8,837 nucleotides of DNA from Anaerolineae bacterium (GTDB taxonomy: Bacteria; Chloroflexota; Anaerolineae; UBA4142). Under the pieces are notes generated by a model that was given only the letters and a program-made list of their open reading frames with translations, searched no databases and was not told the origin of the DNA. Position 1 is the stretch's first letter; the number at the start of each line of letters is the position of its first letter. A program made the position numbers and the translations under genes. Positions 1 through 5,376 of this stretch are shown here, piece by piece. Location of the stretch: the NCBI GenBank assembly GCA_026417715.1, contig JAOACU010000115.1, positions 1 to 8,837 on the forward strand, read 5' to 3'.

Positions 1-383
1 GTCCTCACGTGACCGCTGGCGTGGGTGGATTCATTGACATCACGGCGAACGCGCGCTGTTTGGTCTTTAGCGGCTACTTTACCGCTGGTGCTACGCTGGC
101 AATCGAAGATGGCAAACTACGCATCGTGCAAGAAGGCAAGGCGCGCAAATTCACGCGCCAAGTCGAACACGTCACGTTCAGCGGTCGCCGCGCGCGCGAA
201 CGCGCACAAGATGTGTTGTTCATCACCGAACGTTGTGTGATGCGACTAGAGCGCGATGGGCTGACGATAATCGAAGTGGCGCCGGGCGTGGACATTGCGC
301 GCGATATTCTCGCGCAAGCCGACTGTGCCCTGCGCATCAGTCCGAATGTGCAAACAATGGACGCGCGCCTGTTCCTGTCCTGA
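1..383 (+). CDS. Acyl-CoA:acetate/propionate CoA-transferase, C-terminal part (5' end outside window)
   Basis: This is the C-terminal ~127 residues of a family I CoA-transferase of the fused alpha-beta kind (propionate CoA-transferase/YdiF-like), which moves CoA between short-chain acyl-CoAs and a free acid such as acetate. The first complete codon is at 3, and the frame is open to the window edge. Family signatures visible are GGFIDIT near the start, IVQEGKARKF, the VTFSG and LFITERC stretches, IIEVAPGVDIARDILA, and a terminal ISPNVQTMDARLF, all in the order seen in propionate CoA-transferases. The catalytic Glu of this family lies upstream, so activity cannot be judged here. The gene is followed by a crotonase and a MaoC hydratase on the same strand, which fits short-chain acyl-CoA turnover. 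It ends with TGA at 381-383, about 20 nt before a heptad repeat. The substrate is not predictable from this fragment. Confidence 0.88.
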   Translation, partial: PHVTAGVGGFIDITANARCLVFSGYFTAGATLAIEDGKLRIVQEGKARKFTRQVEHVTFSGRRARERAQDVLFITERCVMRLERDGLTIIEVAPGVDIARDILAQADCALRISPNVQTMDARLFLS

Positions 384-405
384 ACCGATGGAGTTGATGC
401 TCGAC

Positions 406-467
406 GGATGACGGAAGACGGAAGACCGATGACCGACGACGGAAAATCGGCCGTCCGTCTTCGGTCA
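406..467. repeat. Heptad repeat array with hairpin (GGATGAC family)
   Basis: Between the CoA-transferase and the crotonase there are five 7-nt units in phase (406-440) of pattern [G/C]GA[T/A/C]GAC. A short reverse-complement block follows (451-467). The arms 430-443 and 454-467 pair over 14 positions with one mismatch around a 10-nt loop, so the transcript can form a hairpin just upstream of the crotonase start. The repeat contains ATGACGG at 408, which creates a false upstream start for the next gene. The role is unknown. Confidence 0.8.
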
Positions 468-479
468 GTATGGGAAGAA

Positions 480-1256
480 ATGATCGTCTTTGAAATTCAC
501 GATACGATTGCAACGATTACGTTGAATCGTCCAGAAAAGTTGAACGCGCTGTCGCTCGCGATGCTCGAACAAATCGAAGCGGCGGTTGCGGAACTGGAGA
601 ACAATCGCAATGTGCGCGTCGTCATTGTTACGGGTGCGGGCGAGCGCGCGTTTTGTGTCGGCGCGGACATCAACGCGTGGGGACAACTCATCGCCGATGA
701 TCCATTGGCAATGTGGCGTGTGTGGGATCGCGCGGGGCATCGCGTCTTGGAACGACTTGCGCGCTTGCACCTGCCAACGCTTGCCGCGATCAACGGTCTG
801 GCGTTGGGTGGCGGTTTGGAACTCGCGCTGGCGTGTGATTTGCGCATCGCCGCCGAGCACGCGGAATTTGCAATGCCCGAAGTGAAAATCGGCACGCAAC
901 CGGGTTGGCTCGGTTCGCAACGTTTGCCCGCGCTGATTGGTGTCGCGCGCGCCAAGCAGATGATTTTCACCGGCGCGCGCATCTCAGCGCGCCTCGCGGA
1001 GCAGTGGGGTTTGGTGAACGAGGTGGTGCCGCGCGAGCAACTCATCGCGCGCACACATGCGCTCGCAAACGACATCGCGGCAAACGCGCCGCTGGCAGTG
1101 CAATTCGCCAAGACGATTGTGGACGCGGGCGCAGGACACGGCAGGGAACTTGCGCTGGAAGGGCTTGCCGCCGCGCTTGCGGCAACGACGCGCGATGGCA
1201 AGGAAGGTCCCGCCGCGTTCCGCGAAAAACGCGCACCCAAGTTCGAGGGACGATGA
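480..1256 (+). CDS. Enoyl-CoA hydratase/isomerase family protein (crotonase fold)
   Basis: The protein of 258 residues is the usual length for a monofunctional crotonase. Known family members hydrate trans-2-enoyl-CoA to (S)-3-hydroxyacyl-CoA or isomerise enoyl-CoAs in the cytoplasm. The N-terminus TITLNRPEKLNALS, the first oxyanion-hole segment AFCVGAD (58-63), and the second, NGLALGGGLELALACD (105-120), are intact. Both catalytic Glu positions of rat crotonase (E144 and E164, 20 apart) are present as E114 and E134 (AMPEVKIG), so hydratase activity is plausible. Between them and the C-terminus is GWLGSQRL where GAGGTQRL is more common. The start at 480 is chosen because MIVFEIHDTIATI matches the family N-terminus. 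The frame stays open to an ATG at 408, but those 24 codons are repeat DNA. The Shine-Dalgarno is poor (GGGAAG just upstream). The MaoC gene follows after 4 nt, so they are probably co-translated. The substrate is unknown. Confidence 0.9.
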   Translation: MIVFEIHDTIATITLNRPEKLNALSLAMLEQIEAAVAELENNRNVRVVIVTGAGERAFCVGADINAWGQLIADDPLAMWRVWDRAGHRVLERLARLHLPTLAAINGLALGGGLELALACDLRIAAEHAEFAMPEVKIGTQPGWLGSQRLPALIGVARAKQMIFTGARISARLAEQWGLVNEVVPREQLIARTHALANDIAANAPLAVQFAKTIVDAGAGHGRELALEGLAAALAATTRDGKEGPAAFREKRAPKFEGR

Positions 1257-1260
1257 GAGG

Positions 1261-1689
1261 ATGAACGATTTCCCAGTTCACATTGGCGACGAGGTGACAT
1301 TTTCCAAAACCGTCTCCGAAAGTGATGTGTATCTCTTCGCTGGCATCACCGGCGATCTCTCACCGAATCATGTCAACGAAGAAGCGATGCGCAAATCCAA
1401 GTACGGACGACGCATCGTGCATGGCGCGCTTCTTGTCGGTTATATGTCGAACTGTTCCACTGCATTGTGTGCGCGCGTGAACACACCGAACGAAACGCCG
1501 GTGTCGTTAGGATACGACCGCGTGCGGTTCATCGCGCCGGTGTTCATCGGCGATACGATTACGGTGACATACCGCGTGACGGAGATTGACGCGCTCAAAC
1601 GCGAATCGCGCGCCCAAGTGCGTGTGACCGCACGCGGCGAATTGTGCGCAATCGCCACACACATCTTGCGTTGGGTGCCGAACGAATGA
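1261..1689 (+). CDS. MaoC-like (R)-specific enoyl-CoA hydratase
   Basis: The protein of 142 residues is the size of single-hot-dog MaoC/PhaJ hydratases, which convert trans-2-enoyl-CoA to (R)-3-hydroxyacyl-CoA. The hydratase-2 motif is clear: FAGITGDLSPNH (26-37) gives the catalytic pair D32 and H37, spaced five residues apart as in Aeromonas caviae PhaJ (D31/H36). It is followed by the conserved GRRIVHGALL (49-58). The remainder (YDRVRFIAPVFIGDTITVTYRV) is the usual hot-dog strand region. The start at ATG 1261 is preferred over in-frame upstream codons inside the crotonase gene; GAGGG at 1246-1250 could serve as ribosome site. It sits 4 nt after the crotonase, forming a pair of hydratases of opposite stereochemistry. 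The TGA stop (1687-1689) is the first TGA of a heptad repeat array, so the end of the protein borders repeat DNA. Confidence 0.9.
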   Translation: MNDFPVHIGDEVTFSKTVSESDVYLFAGITGDLSPNHVNEEAMRKSKYGRRIVHGALLVGYMSNCSTALCARVNTPNETPVSLGYDRVRFIAPVFIGDTITVTYRVTEIDALKRESRAQVRVTARGELCAIATHILRWVPNE

Positions 1690-1782
1690 CGGATGACGAA
1701 TGACGAAAGACGGATGACGGAGGACGAAGAACATCGGTCGTCGGTCATTGGTCATCCGTCGTTGGTCGTCCGTCATCGGTCG
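1686..1782. repeat. Inverted heptad repeat array (ATGACGG family), MaoC-cupin gap
   Basis: Six 7-nt units (1686-1727) of pattern A[T/A/G]GACG[G/A] are followed by a 6-nt loop (1728-1733). Seven reverse-complement-type units follow (1734-1782), of pattern T[C/T][G/C]GTC[G/A]. Both blocks keep the 7-nt phase exactly, and together they form a long imperfect hairpin filling nearly the whole 107-nt gap. The first unit carries the TGA stop of the MaoC gene. The array ends 3 nt before the AAGGAGG ribosome site of the cupin gene. Function is unknown; a transcript-end or mRNA-stability structure is possible. Confidence 0.85.
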
Positions 1783-1784
1783 GC

Positions 1785-1791
1785 AAGGAGG
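1785..1791 (+). promoter_or_regulatory. Ribosome binding site of cupin gene
   Basis: AAGGAGG is 5 nt from ATG 1797, a full-consensus Shine-Dalgarno that fixes the cupin start just after the repeat array. Confidence 0.8.
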
Positions 1792-1796
1792 AAACG

Positions 1797-2123
1797 ATGC
1801 AAGTCTTTGACCTCGCATCACTCGATTGGCAACCCGTGCGCCCTGACGTGGCGCGCGGTGTGGTAGGCAAAACGTTGCGCGACGGCAAGGTCAAGGTCGT
1901 GCTAACACGCGTCGAGCCGCGCGGCAAGTTTGAATTGCATCGCGACAGTTACGCGCATCTGTTTTACTTTTTGAGTGGCGAAGGGCGGTTGGTGATCGAG
2001 GGACAAACATTTGCCGCGCGCGCGGGCGTCGTTGTGCACATTGATGCGGGACAAGAGCACGCGTACGAAAATATCGGCAATGACGATTTGGTGTTGTTCT
2101 CGTTAAATTTGCCAACGGAGTGA
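1797..2123 (+). CDS. Small single-domain cupin protein
   Basis: This 108-residue protein is one cupin_2-type beta barrel with nothing added. Cupin motif 1 is recognisable but altered: RGKFELHRDSYAHLFYFLSG (42-61) has H48, D50 and H54 where the textbook motif has His, His and Glu. Motif 2, AGVVVHIDAGQEHAYEN (76-92), keeps G, the fourth ligand H88 and N92, with Asp in place of the usual Pro. A metal site made from H48, D50, H54 and H88 is plausible, but the Glu ligand is not in its usual place. Proteins of this size act as small-molecule sensors, isomerases or oxygenases, and the sequence does not decide between these. The start is fixed by the strong Shine-Dalgarno at 1785. The PAS gene starts 3 nt after the stop, so the two are very likely an operon, with the cupin possibly the ligand-binding partner of a sensor. 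Confidence 0.82.
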   Translation: MQVFDLASLDWQPVRPDVARGVVGKTLRDGKVKVVLTRVEPRGKFELHRDSYAHLFYFLSGEGRLVIEGQTFAARAGVVVHIDAGQEHAYENIGNDDLVLFSLNLPTE

Positions 2124-2126
2124 ACG

Positions 2127-2480
2127 ATGTCAGAACAAGCTTGGGTCAACGAATTCCCTGCCGCCATCACAGTTTGCGATGAGAACGGCATTATCGTCGC
2201 GATGAATGAACGCGCTGTGCAAACGTTTGCCGAAGAGGGTGGCCGCGCGCTCATCGGCAAGAGTGTACTCGATTGTCATCCCGAACCGGCGCGCACCAAA
2301 CTCGCGCACTTGTTGCAGAATCAGCAAAAGAATGTGTACACGATTGAAAAGAACGGTGTCAAGAAATTGATCTATCAATCACCTTGGTATCGCGACGGAA
2401 AATTTGCGGGCTTGGTGGAACTCTCGCTCGAAATTCCGTTCGAGATGCCGCATTTTGTTCGTGGGACGAAGGATGGATGA
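2127..2480 (+). CDS. Stand-alone PAS-domain protein
   Basis: The protein of 117 residues consists of one PAS fold and a short tail. FPAAITVCDENGIIVAMNERA (10-30) is the typical first PAS strands, GRALIGKSVLDCHPEPARTK (39-58) is the central helix region, and YQSPWYRDGKFAGLVELSLEI (83-103) the last strands. The GKSVLDCHP stretch resembles the PAS domain found at the C-terminus of DUF438 proteins, where a Cys-His-Pro follows the helix. C50/H51 are therefore the residues to test for ligand or haem binding (inference). There is no kinase, cyclase or DNA-binding output domain, so signal output would need a partner. GGAG at 2117-2120, 6 nt from ATG, lies inside the end of the cupin gene. The last residues (GTKDG) and the TGA at 2478 lie within a heptad repeat, so the tail may be recent and non-essential. 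Confidence 0.78.
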   Translation: MSEQAWVNEFPAAITVCDENGIIVAMNERAVQTFAEEGGRALIGKSVLDCHPEPARTKLAHLLQNQQKNVYTIEKNGVKKLIYQSPWYRDGKFAGLVELSLEIPFEMPHFVRGTKDG

Positions 2481-2612
2481 CGGAGGACGAAAGACGGAGG
2501 ATTTGAGATTTGAGATTGGAGATTTGAGATTGGAGATTGGAGATTTTGGGTTCTGTCACACCGTAGTTGGCAATCTGCAATCTGCAATCTAAAATCTGCA
2601 ATCGAAAATCAG
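2461..2612. repeat. Inverted heptad repeat array, two families fused in phase (PAS-nagA gap)
   Basis: Twelve consecutive 7-nt units run from 2461 to 2544. The first six are G[T/A/G][G/A][G/T/A]GA[C/T]-like (GGATGAC at 2475, GGAGGAC at 2482). At 2503 they change without phase loss into TTGAGAT/TGGAGAT units. After a 26-nt non-repetitive stretch (2545-2570), six units of CAATCTG type run 2571-2612 in the reverse sense. The AGATT cores can pair with the AATCT cores as an imperfect hairpin. The array covers the last codons and stop of the PAS gene and ends 16 nt before nagA. Confidence 0.85.
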
Positions 2613-2628
2613 TTGGCGGTCACTTGGA

Positions 2629-3810
2629 ATGAAATTGCAGCGTTGGGCACTAGTCAATGGCCGCGTCGTCCTGCCCGATGCGGTTACACAAGACAAAGCC
2701 GTTGTCGTCGAGGGCGAAAAAATTCTTGCGGTGGTGGATGAACGCGCACTCGATCCACACGTCGAGAAAATTGATGTAGGTGGACGTTTTATCACGCCAG
2801 GCTTGATTGACATTCACACACACGGCGCGCTAGGGCACACGTTCAACGAGCCGACTGCCGACGCGTTCGAGACGATTTGCGTGGAGAACGCGCGGCGCGG
2901 TGTCACTGCGCTGGTCGCAACGCTTGCCACCGCACCGCTTCCCGATTTGGTGGCGTGTTTGAATTTCGCGCGCGAGTGGATGCGCGCGCCGCGCGCGGGT
3001 GCGCGCGTGCTGGGCGTGTACCTCGAAAGTCCGTACATCAACCCCGCGCAAAAAGGCGCGCTCGATCCCGCTAACTTGCGCATGCCTGATGATGGCTCGG
3101 CAGATGTGTTGCTGGAACACAGCGACGTGATTAAAATTTTCGCGCTTGCGCCCGAACTTTCTGGCGCGCTTGCGCTCGTCGAAAAACTCGCGCGGCGCGG
3201 CATTGTGCCGGCGGTGGGACACAGTTCGGCGTACGATGAACACGTGTTCGCGGCGATGCGCGTCGGCTTGCGCCACGTCACGCACATCTGGAGCGCGATG
3301 TCAATGACGATTCGCGAAGGACCTTGGCGCAAACCTGGCATTGTCGAAACCGCGCTCTTGGACGACCACTTGACGGTTGAGATGATTTGTGATAACAAGC
3401 ACTTGCCACCGACGCTGATGAAACTTGCCTACAAGTGCATCGGTGCGAATCGGCTGTGCGTCATCTCTGATGCGACAAGTGGTGCGGGCTTGCCCGAAGG
3501 TGCGCGATTCAAAATGGGCGCGATGGAGTACGAGGTGCACGATGGCGTCGGGATGATGCTGGATCGTTCTGCATTTGCAGGAAGCACCACGTTGCTCAAC
3601 GCGATGATTCCGATTTTGACGAACATCGTCGGTGTGCCACTTGCCGAAACGATTCGGATGATGACGTTGACGCCGGCGCGCGTACTCGGCATTGATGCGC
3701 GCGTCGGTAGCATTGCACCGGGCAAGGACGCTGATCTCGCCATCTTTGACGACGATTGGCGCGCGTGGCGTGTGATGATCGGGGGCAAATGGGTGGCGAA
3801 TGACGAATGA
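2629..3810 (+). CDS. nagA: N-acetylglucosamine-6-phosphate deacetylase family protein, divergent
   Basis: The 393-residue amidohydrolase is of normal NagA length. Family members remove acetate from N-acetylglucosamine-6-phosphate, giving glucosamine-6-phosphate in the cytoplasm. PGLIDIHTHGALG (57-69) is the strand-1 metal motif (H63, H65). The metal ligands known from E. coli NagA (E131, H195, H216) have counterparts in E133, H198 (VGHSS) and H219 (THIWSAM), and the catalytic Asp is D281 (VISDAT). AGSTTLLNAM and LTPARVLGIDARVGSIAPGKDADLAIFD are typical of the C-terminus. Several usually constant positions differ: YLESPYINP replaces HLEGP(F/W)xN, THIWSAM replaces THLYNAM, and CDNKHLPP replaces DGxHV. 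The metal centre is thus kept while the sugar/phosphate-contact region is altered, so another N-acyl sugar phosphate is possible. The next gene is NagB-like, supporting an amino-sugar role. No good Shine-Dalgarno precedes ATG 2629. The stop lies in repeat DNA. Confidence 0.85.
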   Translation: MKLQRWALVNGRVVLPDAVTQDKAVVVEGEKILAVVDERALDPHVEKIDVGGRFITPGLIDIHTHGALGHTFNEPTADAFETICVENARRGVTALVATLATAPLPDLVACLNFAREWMRAPRAGARVLGVYLESPYINPAQKGALDPANLRMPDDGSADVLLEHSDVIKIFALAPELSGALALVEKLARRGIVPAVGHSSAYDEHVFAAMRVGLRHVTHIWSAMSMTIREGPWRKPGIVETALLDDHLTVEMICDNKHLPPTLMKLAYKCIGANRLCVISDATSGAGLPEGARFKMGAMEYEVHDGVGMMLDRSAFAGSTTLLNAMIPILTNIVGVPLAETIRMMTLTPARVLGIDARVGSIAPGKDADLAIFDDDWRAWRVMIGGKWVANDE

Positions 3811-4007
3811 CCAATGCTAATTTTCGATTGCCGATTTTAGATTGCAGATTGCAAATTAGACGTTATGCGGAATAGGGATTTCCATCCACGAAGGACACGA
3901 AGGTCACGAAAAAATCTTGGTGTTTCTTCGTGTCCTTCGTGGAGAAAATCGAAAATCGCCAATCGCCAATCGAAAATCGAAAATCTTTCGTCCTCCGTCT
4001 TCCGTCA
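3799..4007. repeat. Nested mirror-image heptad repeat array between nagA and nagB
   Basis: On the left, eight in-phase 7-nt units (3799-3854) begin with AATGACG-type units that hold the nagA stop and pass into ATTGCAG/ATTTTAG-type units. In the centre is a perfect 17-bp inverted repeat (3886-3902 with 3926-3942). On the right, nine in-phase units (3945-4007) start with AAAATCG/CCAATCG units and end with TCCGTCT-type units. The outer GACG blocks and inner GATT blocks on the left are therefore mirrored by inner AATC and outer CGTC blocks on the right, all potentially able to pair. It ends 9 nt before the nagB Shine-Dalgarno. Confidence 0.85.
3886..3942. repeat. Perfect 17-bp stem-loop built of 9-nt units
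   Basis: CCACGAAGGACACGAAG (3886-3902) is exactly complementary to 3926-3942 around a 23-nt loop. The left arm and loop start are 9-nt tandem units CACGAAGGA, CACGAAGGT, CACGAAAAA (from 3887). The right arm is not followed by a T-run, so it is not a standard intrinsic terminator. It may act as a transcript-end or processing hairpin between nagA and nagB; this is inference. Confidence 0.85.
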
Positions 4008-4015
4008 AATCTCAT

Positions 4016-4020
4016 AGGAG
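4016..4020 (+). promoter_or_regulatory. Ribosome binding site of nagB-like gene
   Basis: AGGAG lies 7 nt from ATG 4028 and decides that start. The frame is open upstream to 3917, but that part is repeat DNA. Confidence 0.75.
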
Positions 4021-4027
4021 CGTTTCG

Positions 4028-4813
4028 ATGACGAGACCAATTTACGAAACCCAAGTGGATCAACTTCGCGTGAGTGTGTTTGCCTCGAACGAGGAGATGG
4101 GGCAAGCGGCGGCGGCGGAAGCCGCAGAAATCATTCGGCGCGCAGCGCGCGAACGCGGCGAAGCCCCCCTCATCCTCGCGACCGGCAATTCGCAACTCAC
4201 ATTTTTGACCGCGCTGCGTCAAGACAAGACTGTGCCTTGGGCGCGCGTCAATGTGTTCCATATGGACGAGTACATCGGGATTGACCCGAATCATCCAGCA
4301 AGTTTCCCGAATTTTTTGCGTCAGCATTTTTTGCGCTATGTCAACGTCAAAGCGTTTTATCCTGTGAGCGGGCAAGTGGGGAACATTGAAGAGACGTGCG
4401 CCGAGTATGCGCGCTGGTTGCGCGAACACCCCGCCGATTTGTGCGCGTGCGGCTATGGTGAGAATGGACACTTGGCGTTCAACGATCCACCCTTTGCCGA
4501 TTTTCACGATCCCGTGTGGGTCAAGGTCGTGCGCTTGGACGAAATGTCGCGACGTCAGCAAGTCGGCGAAGGGCATTTCAAAAGTTTGAGTCAAGTGCCG
4601 ACGCACGCCATCACGCTGACGATTCCCGCGCTCCTTGCCGCCAAGCGTGTGTTATGCATCGTTCCCGAAGCGCGCAAAGCCGAGGCGGTGTATCGCGCGC
4701 TACGCTTGCCGATTAGCGACGAATGCCCCGGTTCGATTCTGCGGCAAACACCTCACGCGCACTTGTTCTTGGATCGTGATTCGGCAGGAAGTACATTCGG
4801 TATAAATGTGTAG
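4028..4813 (+). CDS. nagB: Glucosamine-6-phosphate deaminase/isomerase-like protein (NagB/6-phosphogluconolactonase superfamily)
   Basis: The protein of 261 residues matches NagB length. The classical reaction turns glucosamine-6-phosphate into fructose-6-phosphate plus ammonia. LILATGNSQLTFL (48-60) is the phosphate-binding loop (usually GLATGSTP). VFHMDEYIGI (76-85) carries D80, equivalent to catalytic D72 of E. coli. GYGENGHLAFNDP (142-154) has H148 for H143, N146 for D141, and D153 for E148. RRQQVGEGHF (175-184), DECPGSIL and LFLDRDSA near the end look like the NagB-like subgroup I recall from Planctomycetes and related environmental bacteria, rather than E. coli NagB. Substrate assignment is therefore less certain than fold. 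It follows nagA on the same strand after a 217-nt repeat-filled gap. The Shine-Dalgarno at 4016 sets the start; the longer frame upstream is repeat DNA. Its TAG stop is the first three bases of a palindrome. Confidence 0.85.
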   Translation: MTRPIYETQVDQLRVSVFASNEEMGQAAAAEAAEIIRRAARERGEAPLILATGNSQLTFLTALRQDKTVPWARVNVFHMDEYIGIDPNHPASFPNFLRQHFLRYVNVKAFYPVSGQVGNIEETCAEYARWLREHPADLCACGYGENGHLAFNDPPFADFHDPVWVKVVRLDEMSRRQQVGEGHFKSLSQVPTHAITLTIPALLAAKRVLCIVPEARKAEAVYRALRLPISDECPGSILRQTPHAHLFLDRDSAGSTFGINV

Positions 4814-4835
4814 GACAAGTTTCAGACTTGTCCTA
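4811..4835. terminator. Perfect 10-bp palindrome overlapping the nagB stop codon
   Basis: TAGGACAAGT (4811-4820) pairs perfectly with ACTTGTCCTA (4826-4835) around a 5-nt loop TTCAG. Its first three bases are the nagB stop codon. Only TGTTTC follows, so the U-tract is weak. It may be a terminator-like hairpin or a dispersed palindromic repeat. A second weaker stem (4850-4857 with 4869-4876, one G-T pair) lies before the next ribosome site. Confidence 0.6.
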
Positions 4836-4879
4836 TGTTTCAACAAAGCGAGTCGCGAGAAACAATCCCGCGATTCATT

Positions 4880-4885
4880 AGGAGG
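4880..4885 (+). promoter_or_regulatory. Ribosome binding site supporting a GTG start
   Basis: AGGAGG lies 5 nt from GTG 4891. It is the strongest argument for the GTG start of the 161-residue gene. Confidence 0.75.
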
Positions 4886-4890
4886 AAAAA

Positions 4891-5376
4891 GTGAATCCAA
4901 TTTCAGCGCAAGTCGTCGAACAAACCTGGCAACGCCTCGCGGGATTGTCCGCGCGCGAAGGCAGGGAGTTGGGAGAAAAATTTGTCACCGAGCAACCGAT
5001 CGTGACCGCGTACTTGATGGGCGTGGATCACGATTTGTTCAACGAAGATGAACGTGAGTTGCTGTTCTATCTCGGTGCAGTCGTTTGGCAAATTATGTCG
5101 CAAGGCGACAAGCCCTTGCCGCGCGTCACCGAGCAGATGATCGAGGAAGCCGAACGCGCTAACGTCGCGGTCATTGAATCACTTCAAGACGCTCCTGACG
5201 AAGTGGCTTATGCAACCATCGGACGCTTGGTGCAAGAGTATCCTCAACCCGAAGTGCTCAGGTACGTCATCAGCGCATTATCCGAATCTACGCAAGATGA
5301 AGGCATTCGCCAAGACCTCTTGGGTGTGATGATGATAGATTTGAAGACGGTGATTGATTGTTTCAATAGAGATTAG
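4891..5376 (+). CDS. Conserved-looking helical protein of unknown function
   Basis: I do not assign this 161-residue protein to a named family. It has no signal peptide and no convincing membrane segment. It is acidic and reads as mostly helical: an N-terminal helix with VVEQTWQRLAGLSAREGREL (8-27), EQPIVTAYLMG (34-44), ELLFYLGAVVWQIMSQGDKPLP (56-77), a charged helix around EQMIEEAERANVAVIESLQ (81-99), a QEYPQPEVLRYVISAL segment (115-130), and a conserved-looking end GVMMIDLKTVIDCF (145-158). It has a strong AGGAGG and a GTG start. The last residues (NRD) and TAG stop come from a heptad repeat. It sits alone between the amino-sugar genes and a URO-D gene, separated from both by hairpin or repeat gaps, so context says little. 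A cytoplasmic partner or regulatory protein is a guess only. Confidence 0.8.
   Translation: MNPISAQVVEQTWQRLAGLSAREGRELGEKFVTEQPIVTAYLMGVDHDLFNEDERELLFYLGAVVWQIMSQGDKPLPRVTEQMIEEAERANVAVIESLQDAPDEVAYATIGRLVQEYPQPEVLRYVISALSESTQDEGIRQDLLGVMMIDLKTVIDCFNRD

Noticed and set aside
1057..1260. N-terminal extension of the MaoC protein inside the crotonase gene
   Set aside because: The added residues are Arg-rich and antipatterned; MaoC homology begins at ATG 1261, a normal family length.
497..1300. Long minus-strand reading frame opposite the crotonase gene (267 codons)
   Set aside because: It is rich in Ser/Ala/Arg with no family motifs, and lies opposite a clear enoyl-CoA hydratase; it is a shadow of GC-rich codon use.
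2461..2612. CRISPR array
   Set aside because: Unit length is 7 nt without spacers, and no cas genes are present.
2981..3009. Alternating GCGCGC tract as Z-DNA or a regulatory element
   Set aside because: It lies inside nagA encoding Arg/Ala-rich residues, and similar tracts occur throughout the coding DNA, so it reflects codon bias.
3886..3942. Classical intrinsic terminator
   Set aside because: The strong stem has no T-run on either side in the expected place, so only a hairpin or repeat is reported.
3863..4606. Minus-strand reading frame of 247 codons over the nagB-like gene
   Set aside because: It starts in and is partly made of repeat DNA and covers conserved NagB motifs on the other strand.
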